Of a stretch of DNA of 64,000 nucleotides, positions 9,326 to 19,759 are shown in pieces. Origin of the DNA: Pseudomonas cremoricolorata (lineage in GTDB: Bacteria > Pseudomonadota > Gammaproteobacteria > Pseudomonadales > Pseudomonadaceae). Each line of letters begins with the position of its first letter. Positions within the stretch are counted from its first letter, which is position 1. Below the pieces are notes generated by a model. It was not told the origin of the DNA, made no database searches, and worked only from the letters and a program-made list of their open reading frames with translations. A program made the translations under genes and the position numbers. Location of the stretch: contig NZ_CP009455.1 in the NCBI RefSeq assembly GCF_000759535.1, positions 4,526,001 through 4,590,000 on the forward strand, written 5' to 3'.

Positions 9326-9401
9326 TGGCGTCCCCTAGGGGACTCGAACCCCTGTTACCGCCGTGAAAGGGCGGTGTCCTAGGCCACTAGACGAAGGGGA
9401 C
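9326..9401 (-). tRNA. tRNA-Glu (TTC), copy 1
   Basis: 76-nt cloverleaf with encoded CCA end. The anticodon stem CCGCC/GGCGG encloses a loop with TTC, and the T-arm has GGTTCGAGTCC. It is identical to the two other Glu copies at 9586 and 9835 and is the last gene of the leftward Ala-Glu array. Confidence 0.97.
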
Positions 9402-9444
9402 ATGTAACCTTCGCGTAGATGCGCATGACGCATCCTGGCAGAAA

Positions 9445-9520
9445 TGGTGGAGCTAAGCGGGATCGAACCGCTGACCTCCTGCATGCCATGCAGGCGCTCT
9501 CCCAGCTGAGCTATAGCCCC
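9445..9520 (-). tRNA. tRNA-Ala (GGC), copy 1
   Basis: 76-nt cloverleaf with encoded CCA. The anticodon loop ATGGCAT gives anticodon GGC, with T-arm GGTTCGATCCC. It is separated from the preceding tRNA-Glu (copy 2) by an internal terminator-like hairpin. Confidence 0.97.
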
Positions 9521-9560
9521 GAAAACAAAAGGCCCATTCAATATGCGAATGAGCCTCTTT
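9521..9560 (-). terminator. Internal terminator-like hairpin inside the tRNA array
   Basis: This is a near copy of the terminator at 9261-9299. The stem keeps pairing on the minus strand through two G-U wobbles and is followed by TTTTGTTTTC. It lies between tRNA-Glu copy 2 and tRNA-Ala copy 1, so it should reduce transcription of the last Ala-Glu unit. It probably marks a tandem duplication that included the original terminator. Confidence 0.7.
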
Positions 9561-9585
9561 AAGTCCTGCAAAACGCAGGTAAAAG

Positions 9586-9661
9586 TGGCGTCCCCTAGGG
9601 GACTCGAACCCCTGTTACCGCCGTGAAAGGGCGGTGTCCTAGGCCACTAGACGAAGGGGAC
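9586..9661 (-). tRNA. tRNA-Glu (TTC), copy 2
   Basis: Identical over 76 nt to copies 1 and 3. The flanking spacers also resemble those of copy 1, consistent with unit duplication. Confidence 0.97.
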
Positions 9662-9705
9662 ATGTAACCTTCGTACAGATGCGCCTCGACGCATCCTGGC
9701 AGAAT

Positions 9706-9781
9706 TGGTGGAGCTAAGCGGGATCGAACCGCTGACCTCCTGCATGCCATGCAGGCGCTCTCCCAGCTGAGCTATAGCCCC
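9706..9781 (-). tRNA. tRNA-Ala (GGC), copy 2
   Basis: Identical over 76 nt to Ala copies 1 and 3, with anticodon GGC and encoded CCA. Confidence 0.97.
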
Positions 9782-9834
9782 GGATTTCTAGCCTCTCGGC
9801 CCAACGAGGAATGAATTCATCGCTTGTGCAAAAC

Positions 9835-9910
9835 TGGCGTCCCCTAGGGGACTCGAACCCCTGTTACCGCCGTGAAAGGGCGGTGTCCTAGGCCACTAGA
9901 CGAAGGGGAC
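9835..9910 (-). tRNA. tRNA-Glu (TTC), copy 3
   Basis: Identical over 76 nt to the other Glu copies. The spacer to Ala copy 3 differs from the other units, suggesting this is the ancestral or promoter-proximal unit. Confidence 0.97.
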
Positions 9911-9981
9911 GAACCTTCTACCTTCAAGACCTGGTTGCTGGACCCGGTCTTGCTTGCTGGCCTTGGCCATCAAGCGGAATG

Positions 9982-10057
9982 TGGTGGAGCTAAGCGGGAT
10001 CGAACCGCTGACCTCCTGCATGCCATGCAGGCGCTCTCCCAGCTGAGCTATAGCCCC
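9982..10057 (-). tRNA. tRNA-Ala (GGC), copy 3 (first transcribed)
   Basis: 76-nt cloverleaf with anticodon GGC and CCA end. It is the first gene after the strong promoter at 10133-10161. Confidence 0.97.
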
Positions 10058-10132
10058 ACAATGTCGCAATCTACCGAACCGCTGGCTGGGTGCCTGGCGC
10101 TTCATCTTGGCTGATCGCTGTGGACGGGGCGC

Positions 10133-10161
10133 ATATTAAGATTGGATTGCGATGCTGTCAA
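10133..10161 (-). promoter_or_regulatory. Strong sigma70 promoter of the Ala/Glu tRNA array
   Basis: On the minus strand a perfect TTGACA (10156-10161) and TAATAT (10133-10138) are spaced by 17 bp. A GC-rich discriminator GCGCCCC follows, the usual sign of stringently controlled stable-RNA promoters. The sequence upstream of the -35 is rich in A/T runs and could act as an UP element. Confidence 0.85.
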
Positions 10162-10287
10162 ACTAATTTTTGAAAAAACTCAAAAAAATTTTCACAGATA
10201 ACAATCACTTACCCCCGTCCCCCAAGATACCCGGAACAAGGCCGCGCAGGCTCGCCTTGCTCACAGGCCGCACAGTTGTTCCTTGAG

Positions 10288-11769
10288 TCAATCAATAGTC
10301 GCCAAAAGCTTTTCCCACTCTTTGTTTTCTTTCTTCGACACCCCGCCCAGCAGGTCGAGTGCCTGACGCAGACGATATCGGGTCAGGTCCGGGCCGAGAA
10401 TCTCCATCGCATCGAGCACCGACACCGAACTGGACTGCCCGGTGATGGCGGCGAACATCAGCGGCATGGCGTCACGCAGCTTGAGCGAGAGCGCATCGAC
10501 CACCGCCTGGATGCAGCCGGTGATGCGCTCTTTTTCCCACTGGCGCAGCCCTTCGAGCTTCCACAGGATGAGCTGGATGACCTGACGCACTTGATCGGCG
10601 CTCAGCTTCTTGCTCTGCAACAGGGCCGCATCGAGCTTGATACCACCCTCGAAGAAGAAACCACCCAGCGGTACGACTTGGCTGAAGGTCTCCACACGCC
10701 CCTGAACATGCGGCGCGATCTGCATCATGTAGTCGCTGTTGAACGCCCACTGCTGCAGGCGCGCTGCAAACTGCTCGACCGGCAGCTCGCGCAACCACTG
10801 ACCATTGAGCCAGGACAGCTTCTCGATATCGAAGATCGGCCCACCCAGCGATACACGCGACAGATCGAAGTGCTCGACCATTTCAGCCAACGAGAATTTT
10901 TCACGCTCATCGGGCATCGACCAGCCCATGCGCCCGAGGTAGTTGAGCATCGCTTCAGGCATGAAGCCCATGCGCTCGTAGAACGTCACCGAGGTCGGGT
11001 TCTTGCGCTTGGACAGCTTGCTCTTGTCCGGATTGCGCAATAGAGGCATGTAGCACAGCTTGGGCTGTTCCCAACCGAAATACTCGTACAGTTTGATAAG
11101 CTTGGGCGCCGAAGGCAGCCACTCTTCGCCGCGCAGCACGTGGGTGATGCCCATCAGGTGGTCATCGACCACGTTGGCCAGGAAGTAGGTCGGCAGGCCA
11201 TCAGCCTTCATCAGCACCTGCATGTCCATGCGATCCCACGGGATCTCGACATCCCCGCGCAACATGTCCGGCACGATGCATACGCCTTCGCTGGGCACTT
11301 TCATGCGGATCACGTGTTGCTCGCCCGCTGCCAGGCGCTGCTGCACTTCAGCCTCGCTCAGCTGCAGCGCACGGCCGTCGTAGCGTGGCGTTTCGCCACG
11401 GGCCATCTGCTCGGCGCGCATCTGCTCGAGTTCATCACTGGTGCAGAAGCAATAGAACGCGTGACCGGCCTCGACCAACTGCTTGGCGTAGCGCGCATAG
11501 ATATCGCCGCGCTCGCTTTGCCGGTACGGACCGTGTGGGCCACCGACGTCCGGGCCTTCATTCCACTCGATGCCCAGCCAGCGCAAGGCGTCGAAAATCT
11601 GCTGCTCGGACTCGCGGGTCGAGCGCAGTTGATCGGTGTCCTCGATGCGCAGAATGAATTCACCGCCATGCTGCTTGGCGAAGCAGTAGTTGAACAAGGC
11701 GATGTAGGCAGTGCCGACATGGGGGTCGCCAGTGGGCGACGGCGCGATGCGCGTACGAACGGTGGTCAT
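10288..11769 (-). CDS. gltX: Glutamyl-tRNA synthetase
   Basis: 493 aa class I synthetase that charges tRNA-Glu. The start is the ATG giving [19 protein letters not shown]; the nine extra upstream codons are not family-like. The HIGH-type signature is [12 protein letters not shown] (residues 10-21), and the KMSKS counterpart is KLSKRKN near residue 246. A cysteine-containing insert [12 protein letters not shown] follows the expected position. It lies beside a cluster encoding three copies of its substrate tRNA, an apt but possibly coincidental neighbourhood. Confidence 0.97.
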   Translation of the reverse strand: MTTVRTRIAPSPTGDPHVGTAYIALFNYCFAKQHGGEFILRIEDTDQLRSTRESEQQIFDALRWLGIEWNEGPDVGGPHGPYRQSERGDIYARYAKQLVEAGHAFYCFCTSDELEQMRAEQMARGETPRYDGRALQLSEAEVQQRLAAGEQHVIRMKVPSEGVCIVPDMLRGDVEIPWDRMDMQVLMKADGLPTYFLANVVDDHLMGITHVLRGEEWLPSAPKLIKLYEYFGWEQPKLCYMPLLRNPDKSKLSKRKNPTSVTFYERMGFMPEAMLNYLGRMGWSMPDEREKFSLAEMVEHFDLSRVSLGGPIFDIEKLSWLNGQWLRELPVEQFAARLQQWAFNSDYMMQIAPHVQGRVETFSQVVPLGGFFFEGGIKLDAALLQSKKLSADQVRQVIQLILWKLEGLRQWEKERITGCIQAVVDALSLKLRDAMPLMFAAITGQSSSVSVLDAMEILGPDLTRYRLRQALDLLGGVSKKENKEWEKLLATID

Positions 11770-11887
11770 GAAGGGTCTCGGATGGCAATGAAACAAAGGC
11801 GCGATGGTAGCAGGGAGCGGGCATCCTGCTCCAGCAATGGCGCGCCCGCCGCGTGAGGGCGGCGGGACGCGGCAACCGGGTGCGAAC

Positions 11888-13903
<2,016 letters not shown>

Positions 13904-13919
13904 GAACGACCTCGCATAC

Positions 13920-13935
13920 CTGTAAATTTAGCCAG
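13920..13935. promoter_or_regulatory. Putative LexA (SOS) box upstream of uvrB
   Basis: The 16-bp sequence CTGTAAATTTAGCCAG keeps the CTG-N10-CAG skeleton of LexA operators. It closely resembles the E. coli uvrB operator in form, with CTGT at one end and CCAG at the other and an A/T centre. It sits between a possible -10 (TATAGA on the minus strand) and the start codon, where bound LexA would block the promoter. Confidence 0.65.
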
Positions 13936-14179
13936 TAGTCTATACCTGATCGGACAGTCCTGCGACCCCTTCGCTGATCGCTGCGGCCTGCCCTCAGGCA
14001 GTGGACCGGCGCAATCGACCGATGGTTGGAAAAAAGTGCGCCACAGCGCGCAAAAACCTGCGCCAGACTGTCGCAGTGAGCAGGCGCTATCACTATACTG
14101 ACTCCCCGTTTGCACCGCTTCAGTGCATGTGGGCTGAAGGGTGCGTGTTCTCTCATTCGTCAATCAGAGCCAAGGTAAA

Positions 14180-15376
14180 ATGAGCCTGTTTTCCGCTGTC
14201 GAGCTGGCACCCCGCGACCCCATCCTGGGCCTCAACGAAGCCTTCAATGCAGACCCTCGAACCGACAAGGTCAACCTGGGCGTCGGCGTCTATTCCAATG
14301 AGGAAGGCCGAATCCCGCTGCTGCGCGCAGTGATCGAGGCCGAAACCCAGCGCGCGGCCCAGCATGCCTCCCGCGGCTATCTGCCCATCGACGGTATCGC
14401 CAGCTACGACCAGGCCGTGCAGAAACTGCTGTTCGGCGCTCAGTCCCCCCTGCTCGCCGCAGGCCGCGTGGTGACCGTCCAGGCCGTGGGTGGCACAGGC
14501 GCACTTAAAATCGGTGCCGATTTCCTCAAGCGCCTCAGCCCCGAGGCGGTGGTGGCGATCAGCGATCCCAGCTGGGAAAACCACCGCGCACTGTTCGAAA
14601 CCGCCGGTTTCCCGGTACAGAACTACCGCTACTACGACGCCGCCAGCCACGACGTGAACCGCGCCGGTATGCTCGAAGACCTCGAGCGACTGCCTGCCGG
14701 TTCGATCATCGTGCTGCACGCCTGCTGCCACAACCCCACCGGTGTCGACCTGAGCCTGGACGACTGGAACACTGTTCTGCAGGTGATCAAGGCCAAAGGC
14801 CACGTTCCGTTCCTGGACATGGCTTACCAGGGCTTCGGTGACGGCATCGACGAAGACGCCTTCGCGGTGCGCCTGTTCGCCGACTCAGGCCTGGACTTCT
14901 TCGTTTCCAGTTCGTTCTCCAAATCGTTCTCGCTCTACGGCGAGCGCGTGGGCGCGCTGTCGATCGTCACCGCCTCCAAGGATGAAGCCACCCGCGTGCT
15001 GTCGCAGGTCAAGCGCGTCATCCGCACCACCTACTCCAACCCCCCGACCCATGGTGCCAGCATCGTTGCTGCAGTGCTCAACAGTGCCGAACTGCGGCAG
15101 CAGTGGGAGAGCGAACTGGGCGAAATGCGCACACGTATTCACAGCATGCGCAAACAGATGGTCGAGCTGCTGGCTGAATACGGCGCCCAACGCGACTTCA
15201 GCTTCGTTGGTCGCCAACGCGGGATGTTCTCCTACTCCGGCCTGAGCGCCGAGCAAGTGGCCCGCCTGAAAGACCAGTTCGGTATCTACGCCCTGGACAC
15301 CGGCCGAATCTGCGTGGCGGCGCTCAATCAGGCCAACATCCACGTGGTGACCAAGGCCATCGTCGAGGTGCTCTGA
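14180..15376 (+). CDS. Aromatic amino acid aminotransferase (class I, PLP)
   Basis: 398 aa from the ATG at 14180 (MSLFSAVELAPRDPILGLNEAFNAD), which is the family N-terminus and has an AAGG site just upstream. It belongs to the aspartate/aromatic aminotransferase Ia subgroup: LHACCHNPTGVDLSLDDW contains the Asn-Pro-Thr-Gly motif, FLDMAYQGFGDG the cofactor-binding Asp/Tyr, and SSSFSKSFSLYGERVG the PLP lysine near residue 247. It probably interconverts aromatic amino acids with their 2-oxo acids (TyrB/PhhC-like). A possible -10 TATACT stands about 80 bp upstream, in the 276-bp divergent gap with uvrB. Confidence 0.92.
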   Translation: MSLFSAVELAPRDPILGLNEAFNADPRTDKVNLGVGVYSNEEGRIPLLRAVIEAETQRAAQHASRGYLPIDGIASYDQAVQKLLFGAQSPLLAAGRVVTVQAVGGTGALKIGADFLKRLSPEAVVAISDPSWENHRALFETAGFPVQNYRYYDAASHDVNRAGMLEDLERLPAGSIIVLHACCHNPTGVDLSLDDWNTVLQVIKAKGHVPFLDMAYQGFGDGIDEDAFAVRLFADSGLDFFVSSSFSKSFSLYGERVGALSIVTASKDEATRVLSQVKRVIRTTYSNPPTHGASIVAAVLNSAELRQQWESELGEMRTRIHSMRKQMVELLAEYGAQRDFSFVGRQRGMFSYSGLSAEQVARLKDQFGIYALDTGRICVAALNQANIHVVTKAIVEVL

Positions 15377-15431
15377 TCGATACCTGGGGAAGCTTGACTT
15401 CCCCTTTCGAATCAGTAAGATACGCGCAGAT

Positions 15432-15507
15432 TCCGCGATAGCTCAGTCGGTAGAGCAAATGACTGTTAATCATTGGGTCCCTGGTTCGAGTCCAGGTCGC
15501 GGAGCCA
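15432..15507 (+). tRNA. tRNA-Asn (GTT)
   Basis: 76-nt cloverleaf with encoded CCA. The anticodon loop is CTGTTAA with GTT, the D-arm is AGCTCAGTCGGTAGAGC and the T-arm is GGTTCGAGTCC. It is followed at once by a Rho-independent terminator. Confidence 0.97.
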
Positions 15508-15512
15508 AACAT

Positions 15513-15547
15513 GAAAGCCCCCAGATGCGTCAGCACTGGGGGCTTTT
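15513..15547. terminator. Terminator after tRNA-Asn, shared with the convergent DUF1285 gene
   Basis: The inverted repeat AAAGCCCCCAG/CTGGGGGCTTTT has T-rich flanks on the plus strand and TTTCAT on the minus strand, so it can serve both convergent units. Confidence 0.85.
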
Positions 15548-15561
15548 GCATTCAGCGCGGG

Positions 15562-16140
15562 TCAGTCCCGTGCTGGCGGCGGGCTGCTGCCATCGATGGG
15601 ATAGAACTCCCCGTGGCTCCACACGCCCAACTGCTCACGCCCTTCGACAACCCGCGATACAGCCAGCTCGACCAGTTGGTAGAACACGCTGCGATTGATC
15701 AGCGCGTGGAGATTGCTGCGCACGCTCAGGTAAGGCGACGGGGTCTCGGTCAGGGGATCGATCTCGACCCATAGCGGGTGCTGGGGACCTGCCTCGATGT
15801 CGTCCCCGACGTTGGACGTGAAGCGCAGGCGTTGGTGCTCGCCCTCGCCTTCCGCTTGCAGCAGCACGGCCACGAACGGCGCGTCGTCCACCTCAATGCC
15901 GACCTTTTCCACCGGCGTCACTAGGAAGTAGTCATCGCCGTCGCGCCGCAGGATGGACGAGAACAGCTTGACCATAGGTTTGCGACCGATCGGGCTGCCC
16001 AGGTAGTACCAGGTGCCATCACGCGCGATGCGCATGTCGATATCACCACAGAACGCCGGGTTCCACAGGTGAACCGGAGGCAATCCCTTACCGCCGGGAA
16101 GGTGCGCCAGCAAATCGTCGGCCTTGCCTGAACCCGTCAT
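15562..16140 (-). CDS. DUF1285 protein
   Basis: 192 aa from the ATG at 16140 (MTGSGKADDLLAHLPGGKG). I recognise the DUF1285 pattern: PPVHLWNPAFCGDIDMRIARDGTWYYLGSPIGRKPMVKLF near the N-terminus, then FSSILRRDGDDYFLVTPVEK. No enzymatic function is established for the family, and no signal peptide is visible. It stands 8 bp after the DUF4823 lipoprotein gene on the same strand and is probably co-transcribed with it. Confidence 0.85.
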   Translation of the reverse strand: MTGSGKADDLLAHLPGGKGLPPVHLWNPAFCGDIDMRIARDGTWYYLGSPIGRKPMVKLFSSILRRDGDDYFLVTPVEKVGIEVDDAPFVAVLLQAEGEGEHQRLRFTSNVGDDIEAGPQHPLWVEIDPLTETPSPYLSVRSNLHALINRSVFYQLVELAVSRVVEGREQLGVWSHGEFYPIDGSSPPPARD

Positions 16141-16148
16141 ATCCACCC

Positions 16149-16754
16149 TCAGCGACTCATACCCACCAGGCTTCGAGCGTACTCGCGCATGGGTGCTGCG
16201 AGCAAATCGGCGGGCGTGGTGTCGTGCAGGGTCAGCAGCCCACCGCGACTGCGTATGCGCACGGTATCGATCAGGTAACGGGTGCTGGTCTCGATCAGCA
16301 TCATCTGCACCACGCCCGTATCCCAACCCAGGCGATCGACGGCCTGCTCGTCGTACCATTGGTCGCCGTTACCGATGCGGTCGTCGGTTCGCGCGTAGCG
16401 GGTGTACAGCACGTAGTGCGCCCCCAGAGAACGCGCCTCGGCGAGTGCTTCTTCAAGTCCCAGCGGAGCCTGGGCACGCCGAACCAGGGGGAAGTACTCG
16501 ATGAAGGCCTTGAACGCTTCTTCGGCCACCACGTTCTGCCGCGGTACGGGACCCTTCCCGGGCGGGACGAAGGCGCCCTGGCCAATCAGGATGAACGAGT
16601 CGGGCTGCAAGCGCACCGACAGGGTCCGCCGCGTATCGCTATGGTCGAGCAGGCCAGCGTCGCTCATGTGATAGCGCACGCCCTCGCCCATGTCGCTCAC
16701 GTTCATGCAACCACTCAGCGTCATCAACGCGAGCAGCAAACCCAGGCTGCGCAT
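16149..16754 (-). CDS. DUF4823 family lipoprotein
   Basis: 201 aa. The N-terminus MRSLGLLLALMTLSGCMNVSD is a lipoprotein signal peptide with lipobox LSGC, so Cys16 would be lipidated. The next residue is Met rather than Asp, so sorting to the outer membrane is likely. The rest is a mixed alpha/beta periplasmic domain of the DUF4823 type, with function unknown. It is the first gene of a two-gene unit with DUF1285. Confidence 0.85.
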   Translation of the reverse strand: MRSLGLLLALMTLSGCMNVSDMGEGVRYHMSDAGLLDHSDTRRTLSVRLQPDSFILIGQGAFVPPGKGPVPRQNVVAEEAFKAFIEYFPLVRRAQAPLGLEEALAEARSLGAHYVLYTRYARTDDRIGNGDQWYDEQAVDRLGWDTGVVQMMLIETSTRYLIDTVRIRSRGGLLTLHDTTPADLLAAPMREYARSLVGMSR

Positions 16755-16836
16755 CCTTCCTCCTAATGCCGGTGACGAAAAACCGGCGATCAGGCGCCAG
16801 ATGCAGCTTTTGCGCCAGTTCGCTCAGACCTGACTA

Positions 16837-17502
16837 TCAGTGAGTCGGCTCCGAATCTCGCTTGCGCTTGTTGCCCATGCGCACACCGATGTCCATCAGG
16901 AATTGGAAGAACCCTTCCTGATCCTCGAGCACATTGCTCCAGAACGGCGAGTGATAGAGCGCGACCGCCCCATGCACCAGGGCCCAGGCTGCGCAGTAGT
17001 GGAAATACGGCGGTACGTCTTCAAGCTTGCCTTCGCTGATACGGCCCTTGATGAGCAAGGTCAGGCGCTCGAAGTTGGAGGCGCGGATACGGTGCAGCTC
17101 TTCGACCAGCTCGGGCACCTGATTGCCCTTGACCACCTTTTCTTCGAGACGGTCGAACAGGCGATAGCGCTGTGGATCGCGCATGCGGAACTCGAAATAG
17201 GCGCGCGAGAGGGCTTCCTGGTCGCGATCGACATCGTCGGAATGCAGCAGCGTATTCAGATCGCGCTCGTAGTCGAGCATCAGCCGCAGGTAGATTTCGG
17301 CTTTGGACTTGAAATGCTTGTAGATGGTGCCTTTGCCGATGCCCACGGCATCAGCGATCATCTCGACGGTGACGCTGTCTTCACCTTGCTCGAGGAACAA
17401 TTTGAGAGAGGTATCAAGAATTTCCTGTTCGCGACGACGAAATTCACGGACCTTGCGGGGTTCTTTCTGCATGGGAAGGACTGGCTGACGATCGAAGCGC
17501 AT
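16837..17502 (-). CDS. TetR family transcriptional regulator
   Basis: 221 aa from the ATG at 17502 (MRFDRQPVLPMQKEPRK); an alternative start at 17472 (MQKEPRK) cannot be excluded. A CATAAT -10-like hexamer directly abuts the upstream ATG and would favour the shorter form. The TetR helix-turn-helix is clear at about residues 20-65: ILDTSLKLFLEQGEDSVTVEMIADAVGIGKGTIYKHFKSK. The C-terminal ligand/dimer domain gives no clue to the inducer. It precedes the DUF4823/DUF1285 pair on the same strand, which are possible targets. Confidence 0.88.
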   Translation of the reverse strand: MRFDRQPVLPMQKEPRKVREFRRREQEILDTSLKLFLEQGEDSVTVEMIADAVGIGKGTIYKHFKSKAEIYLRLMLDYERDLNTLLHSDDVDRDQEALSRAYFEFRMRDPQRYRLFDRLEEKVVKGNQVPELVEELHRIRASNFERLTLLIKGRISEGKLEDVPPYFHYCAAWALVHGAVALYHSPFWSNVLEDQEGFFQFLMDIGVRMGNKRKRDSEPTH

Positions 17503-17840
17503 TATTATGCCCAAATGGCGGCAAAATGCACGGAACATCGAGCATATGGATGTTTCGACGACCAGCCTGCGACAGCCACCACTGGCGACCCGTTCTCGGC
17601 GACCAGCAGCAACGACGACCGTTCGGCAGCACAAGCGGCCGCTGAGCAAAAAATGATCAGACAGCACTGGCAGTGTGCCAATCCTGGCCAATACTGGAAG
17701 TGTTGGCGCGCTGCCCTCCCCCTGGCGGCACGTCGACAGGGGCGCAAAGGACCAACCGCCCTTGTTTGACTCCTAATGGTCTTGACCCGGATTCCCTCCC
17801 CCAGAACCCGGGTTTTTTTTACCTGCTGCCCACGACCCTG
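17503..17840. other. 338-bp intergenic region between the TetR gene and tatD
   Basis: No protein with recognisable family character is seen. A 39-codon plus-strand frame (17656-17769) and a strong plus-strand terminator (17785-17820) lie here, although both flanking genes are leftward. This suggests a small RNA or small ORF transcribed rightward. It should also contain the TetR-gene promoter. Confidence 0.6.
17785..17820 (+). terminator. Plus-strand Rho-independent terminator with a C-rich loop
   Basis: The stem ACCCGG (17785-17790) pairs with CCGGGT (17808-17813) and is followed by T8. The 17-nt loop contains CCCTCCCCC, complementary in type to purine-rich ribosome-binding sites. The T tract is on the plus strand only. 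No annotated rightward gene ends here, so it may terminate an unannotated small RNA. Confidence 0.65.
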
Positions 17841-18623
17841 TCAGGCCACCCGAGCCAATGGGAACAGGCGCTTGAAATTCTCCGTAGTCTGACGGGCCAG
17901 GTTCTCGTAGCTTTCGCTGCGTATCGAGGCGATGAACTCTGCCACTTCCCGCACATACTCAGGCAAGTTGGGTTTGCCACGGTGCGGAACGGGCGCCAGA
18001 TAAGGAGAATCGGTTTCTACCAGCAGGCGATCAGCCGGCACGCGCCGCGCCACCTCGCGCAGTGCCTCGGCATTGCGGAACGTGACGATGCCCGAGAGTG
18101 AAATGTAATAGCCCAGATCGAGCGCAGCCCTGGCCATGTCCCACTCTTCGGTGAAACAGTGCAGCACACCGGCCTGTGGCAGGTTGGCTTCGCGCAACAA
18201 TGCCAGGGTGTCCGCCTGCGCCGACCGTGTGTGTACGATCACCGGCTTGCCGGTCTGCCGAGAGGCCTCAAGGTGCAGGCGGAAGGAAGCCTGTTGCAAC
18301 TGGGCCGCTTCCGGCTCGTAGTGATAATCCAGGCCTGTTTCCCCGATCGCCACCGCATGCGGATGCGCCAGCTCGCCAAGCAACCAGTCAAGCGCAGGCG
18401 TCTGGTCCGGCGCAAGGTCGAGCGGATGGATGCCCACGGAACAGTCGACATCGGCGTAGCGCTCGCTCAGCGCCTTGACTGCCGAGGCGTTATCGGCGCT
18501 GACGCCGATGCACAAAAAGTGACCGACGCCGCGTCCGCGCGCTGCCTGCAGCGCAGCGTCGAGTGACCCCTGATGAGCGCTGAGATCGAGTCGGTCGAGG
18601 TGGCAATGGGAATCTACGAGCAT
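17841..18623 (-). CDS. tatD: TatD family metal-dependent DNase
   Basis: 260 aa TIM-barrel amidohydrolase-fold nuclease. The metal-binding DSHCHLD is at residues 4-10, with IGETGLDYHYE near 92 and VIVHTRSAQADTL, LLVETDSPYLAPVPHRGKPN further on. TatD enzymes are 3'-5' exonucleases acting on DNA/RNA ends. It follows holB with a gap of only 30 bp; in other pseudomonads pilZ lies between these two genes, and it is absent here. Confidence 0.94.
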   Translation of the reverse strand: MLVDSHCHLDRLDLSAHQGSLDAALQAARGRGVGHFLCIGVSADNASAVKALSERYADVDCSVGIHPLDLAPDQTPALDWLLGELAHPHAVAIGETGLDYHYEPEAAQLQQASFRLHLEASRQTGKPVIVHTRSAQADTLALLREANLPQAGVLHCFTEEWDMARAALDLGYYISLSGIVTFRNAEALREVARRVPADRLLVETDSPYLAPVPHRGKPNLPEYVREVAEFIASIRSESYENLARQTTENFKRLFPLARVA

Positions 18624-18653
18624 GAGAAGCCTTACATCGTAATCAATGGAAAA

Positions 18654-19640
18654 TCAGCGCGAGCCGGGCAACTGTGCCCACTGCGCCAGCAATGCTTCAA
18701 GCAGCAATGCGCGGTTGAGGTTGGCCTTGGCCATTACCTTCTGACGCTGCTCCAGCACCCAATTCTGGGCCTGCAGAACGCCGGCCTGGGGGCTTTTCTG
18801 CCCCAGGTACTGGACCACTTTGCGCATATCGGCAAGGCCCAGCCCTGATTCGTCCTGGGTCAGCTGATAACGCAGGATCAGGTGCGTCCATTCGAAAAAC
18901 CAGTCGAACAGGCGCAGCAGGGAAATGGCGTTCCAGGCGTCGGCCAACTGGCTGGGCGATTGCTGCTGCTTGAGCAGCTTCTTCACCCCTTCGACAACCA
19001 GAGCGCGTTGATCGAGTACGTTGTCTTCATGCAGGGCCAGGGCCGCCAGTGGCGAACCACTGGCCAGCGTCAACAATACGTCGCGCTGCTCGGCGTCGCA
19101 GGCGACCAGTGCTTCGGCCAGCCATGTCTGGCTCTGTGCGACCGTGGGTTGCGGGCAGGCGATCTGCTGGCAGCGGCTCTTGATGGTCGCCAGCAAGCGG
19201 CTGGGCTGATGACTGACCAACAGCAGCACCGTATCACCGGAGGGTTCCTCCAAGCTCTTGAGCAGCGCGTTGGAGGCATTGACGTTCATGGCTTCGACAG
19301 GCTCGATGAGCACCACCTTGCGCCCGCCTTGCTGGGCCGTCTGTACCACGAACGTCACCAGTTCGCGCACCTGGTCGACCTTGATCGGCTTGTCCGCCTC
19401 TTCAGGCTCGAGAAGGAAGTGATCCGGATGGCTCCCGGCCTTGAGCAACAGGCACGACTTGCACTGCTGGCAGGCGTCGGCGCCTTGCGGTCGCTGGCAC
19501 AGCAGGCGCGCCATCAGACGCTCGGCCAGGGACCTCTTGCCGATACCCCTGGGGCCGTGCAGCAAGTAGGCATGGGCATGCTGGGAACGTCCGGCCAACT
19601 GCTGCCACAGGGCAGTCTGCCATGGATAGGCCTCAACCAT
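18654..19640 (-). CDS. holB: DNA polymerase III delta-prime subunit HolB
   Basis: 328 aa clamp-loader subunit. The start is the ATG giving MVEAYPWQTALWQQLAGRSQ. Features include a P-loop GPRGIGKRSLAERL, the zinc-finger cysteines CQQCKSCLLLKAG, and the family motifs KVVLIEPVEAMNVNASNALLKSLEEP and LLVSHQPSRLLATIKSRCQ, the latter carrying the SRC motif. The usual upstream partner tmk is missing: the next gene is an inverted dNMP-kinase gene, so holB must use a promoter in the 119-bp divergent gap. Confidence 0.95.
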   Translation of the reverse strand: MVEAYPWQTALWQQLAGRSQHAHAYLLHGPRGIGKRSLAERLMARLLCQRPQGADACQQCKSCLLLKAGSHPDHFLLEPEEADKPIKVDQVRELVTFVVQTAQQGGRKVVLIEPVEAMNVNASNALLKSLEEPSGDTVLLLVSHQPSRLLATIKSRCQQIACPQPTVAQSQTWLAEALVACDAEQRDVLLTLASGSPLAALALHEDNVLDQRALVVEGVKKLLKQQQSPSQLADAWNAISLLRLFDWFFEWTHLILRYQLTQDESGLGLADMRKVVQYLGQKSPQAGVLQAQNWVLEQRQKVMAKANLNRALLLEALLAQWAQLPGSR

Positions 19641-19759
19641 TACCCTGCCCCCAATGGCTGCGCACCGCACTCGACACCAGGCTGTTACGCACTCCTTCCA
19701 CTCACCTACCCTTTACATTCATTCGTTATGCCAAGAAAATCGCAGCTTTGAGCCTGACT

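Noticed and set aside
11840..11870. GC-rich hairpin between uvrB and gltX as a Rho-independent terminator
   Set aside because: An 8-bp stem (CCCGCCGC/GCGGCGGG) is present but has no T tract on the minus strand; termination cannot be claimed.
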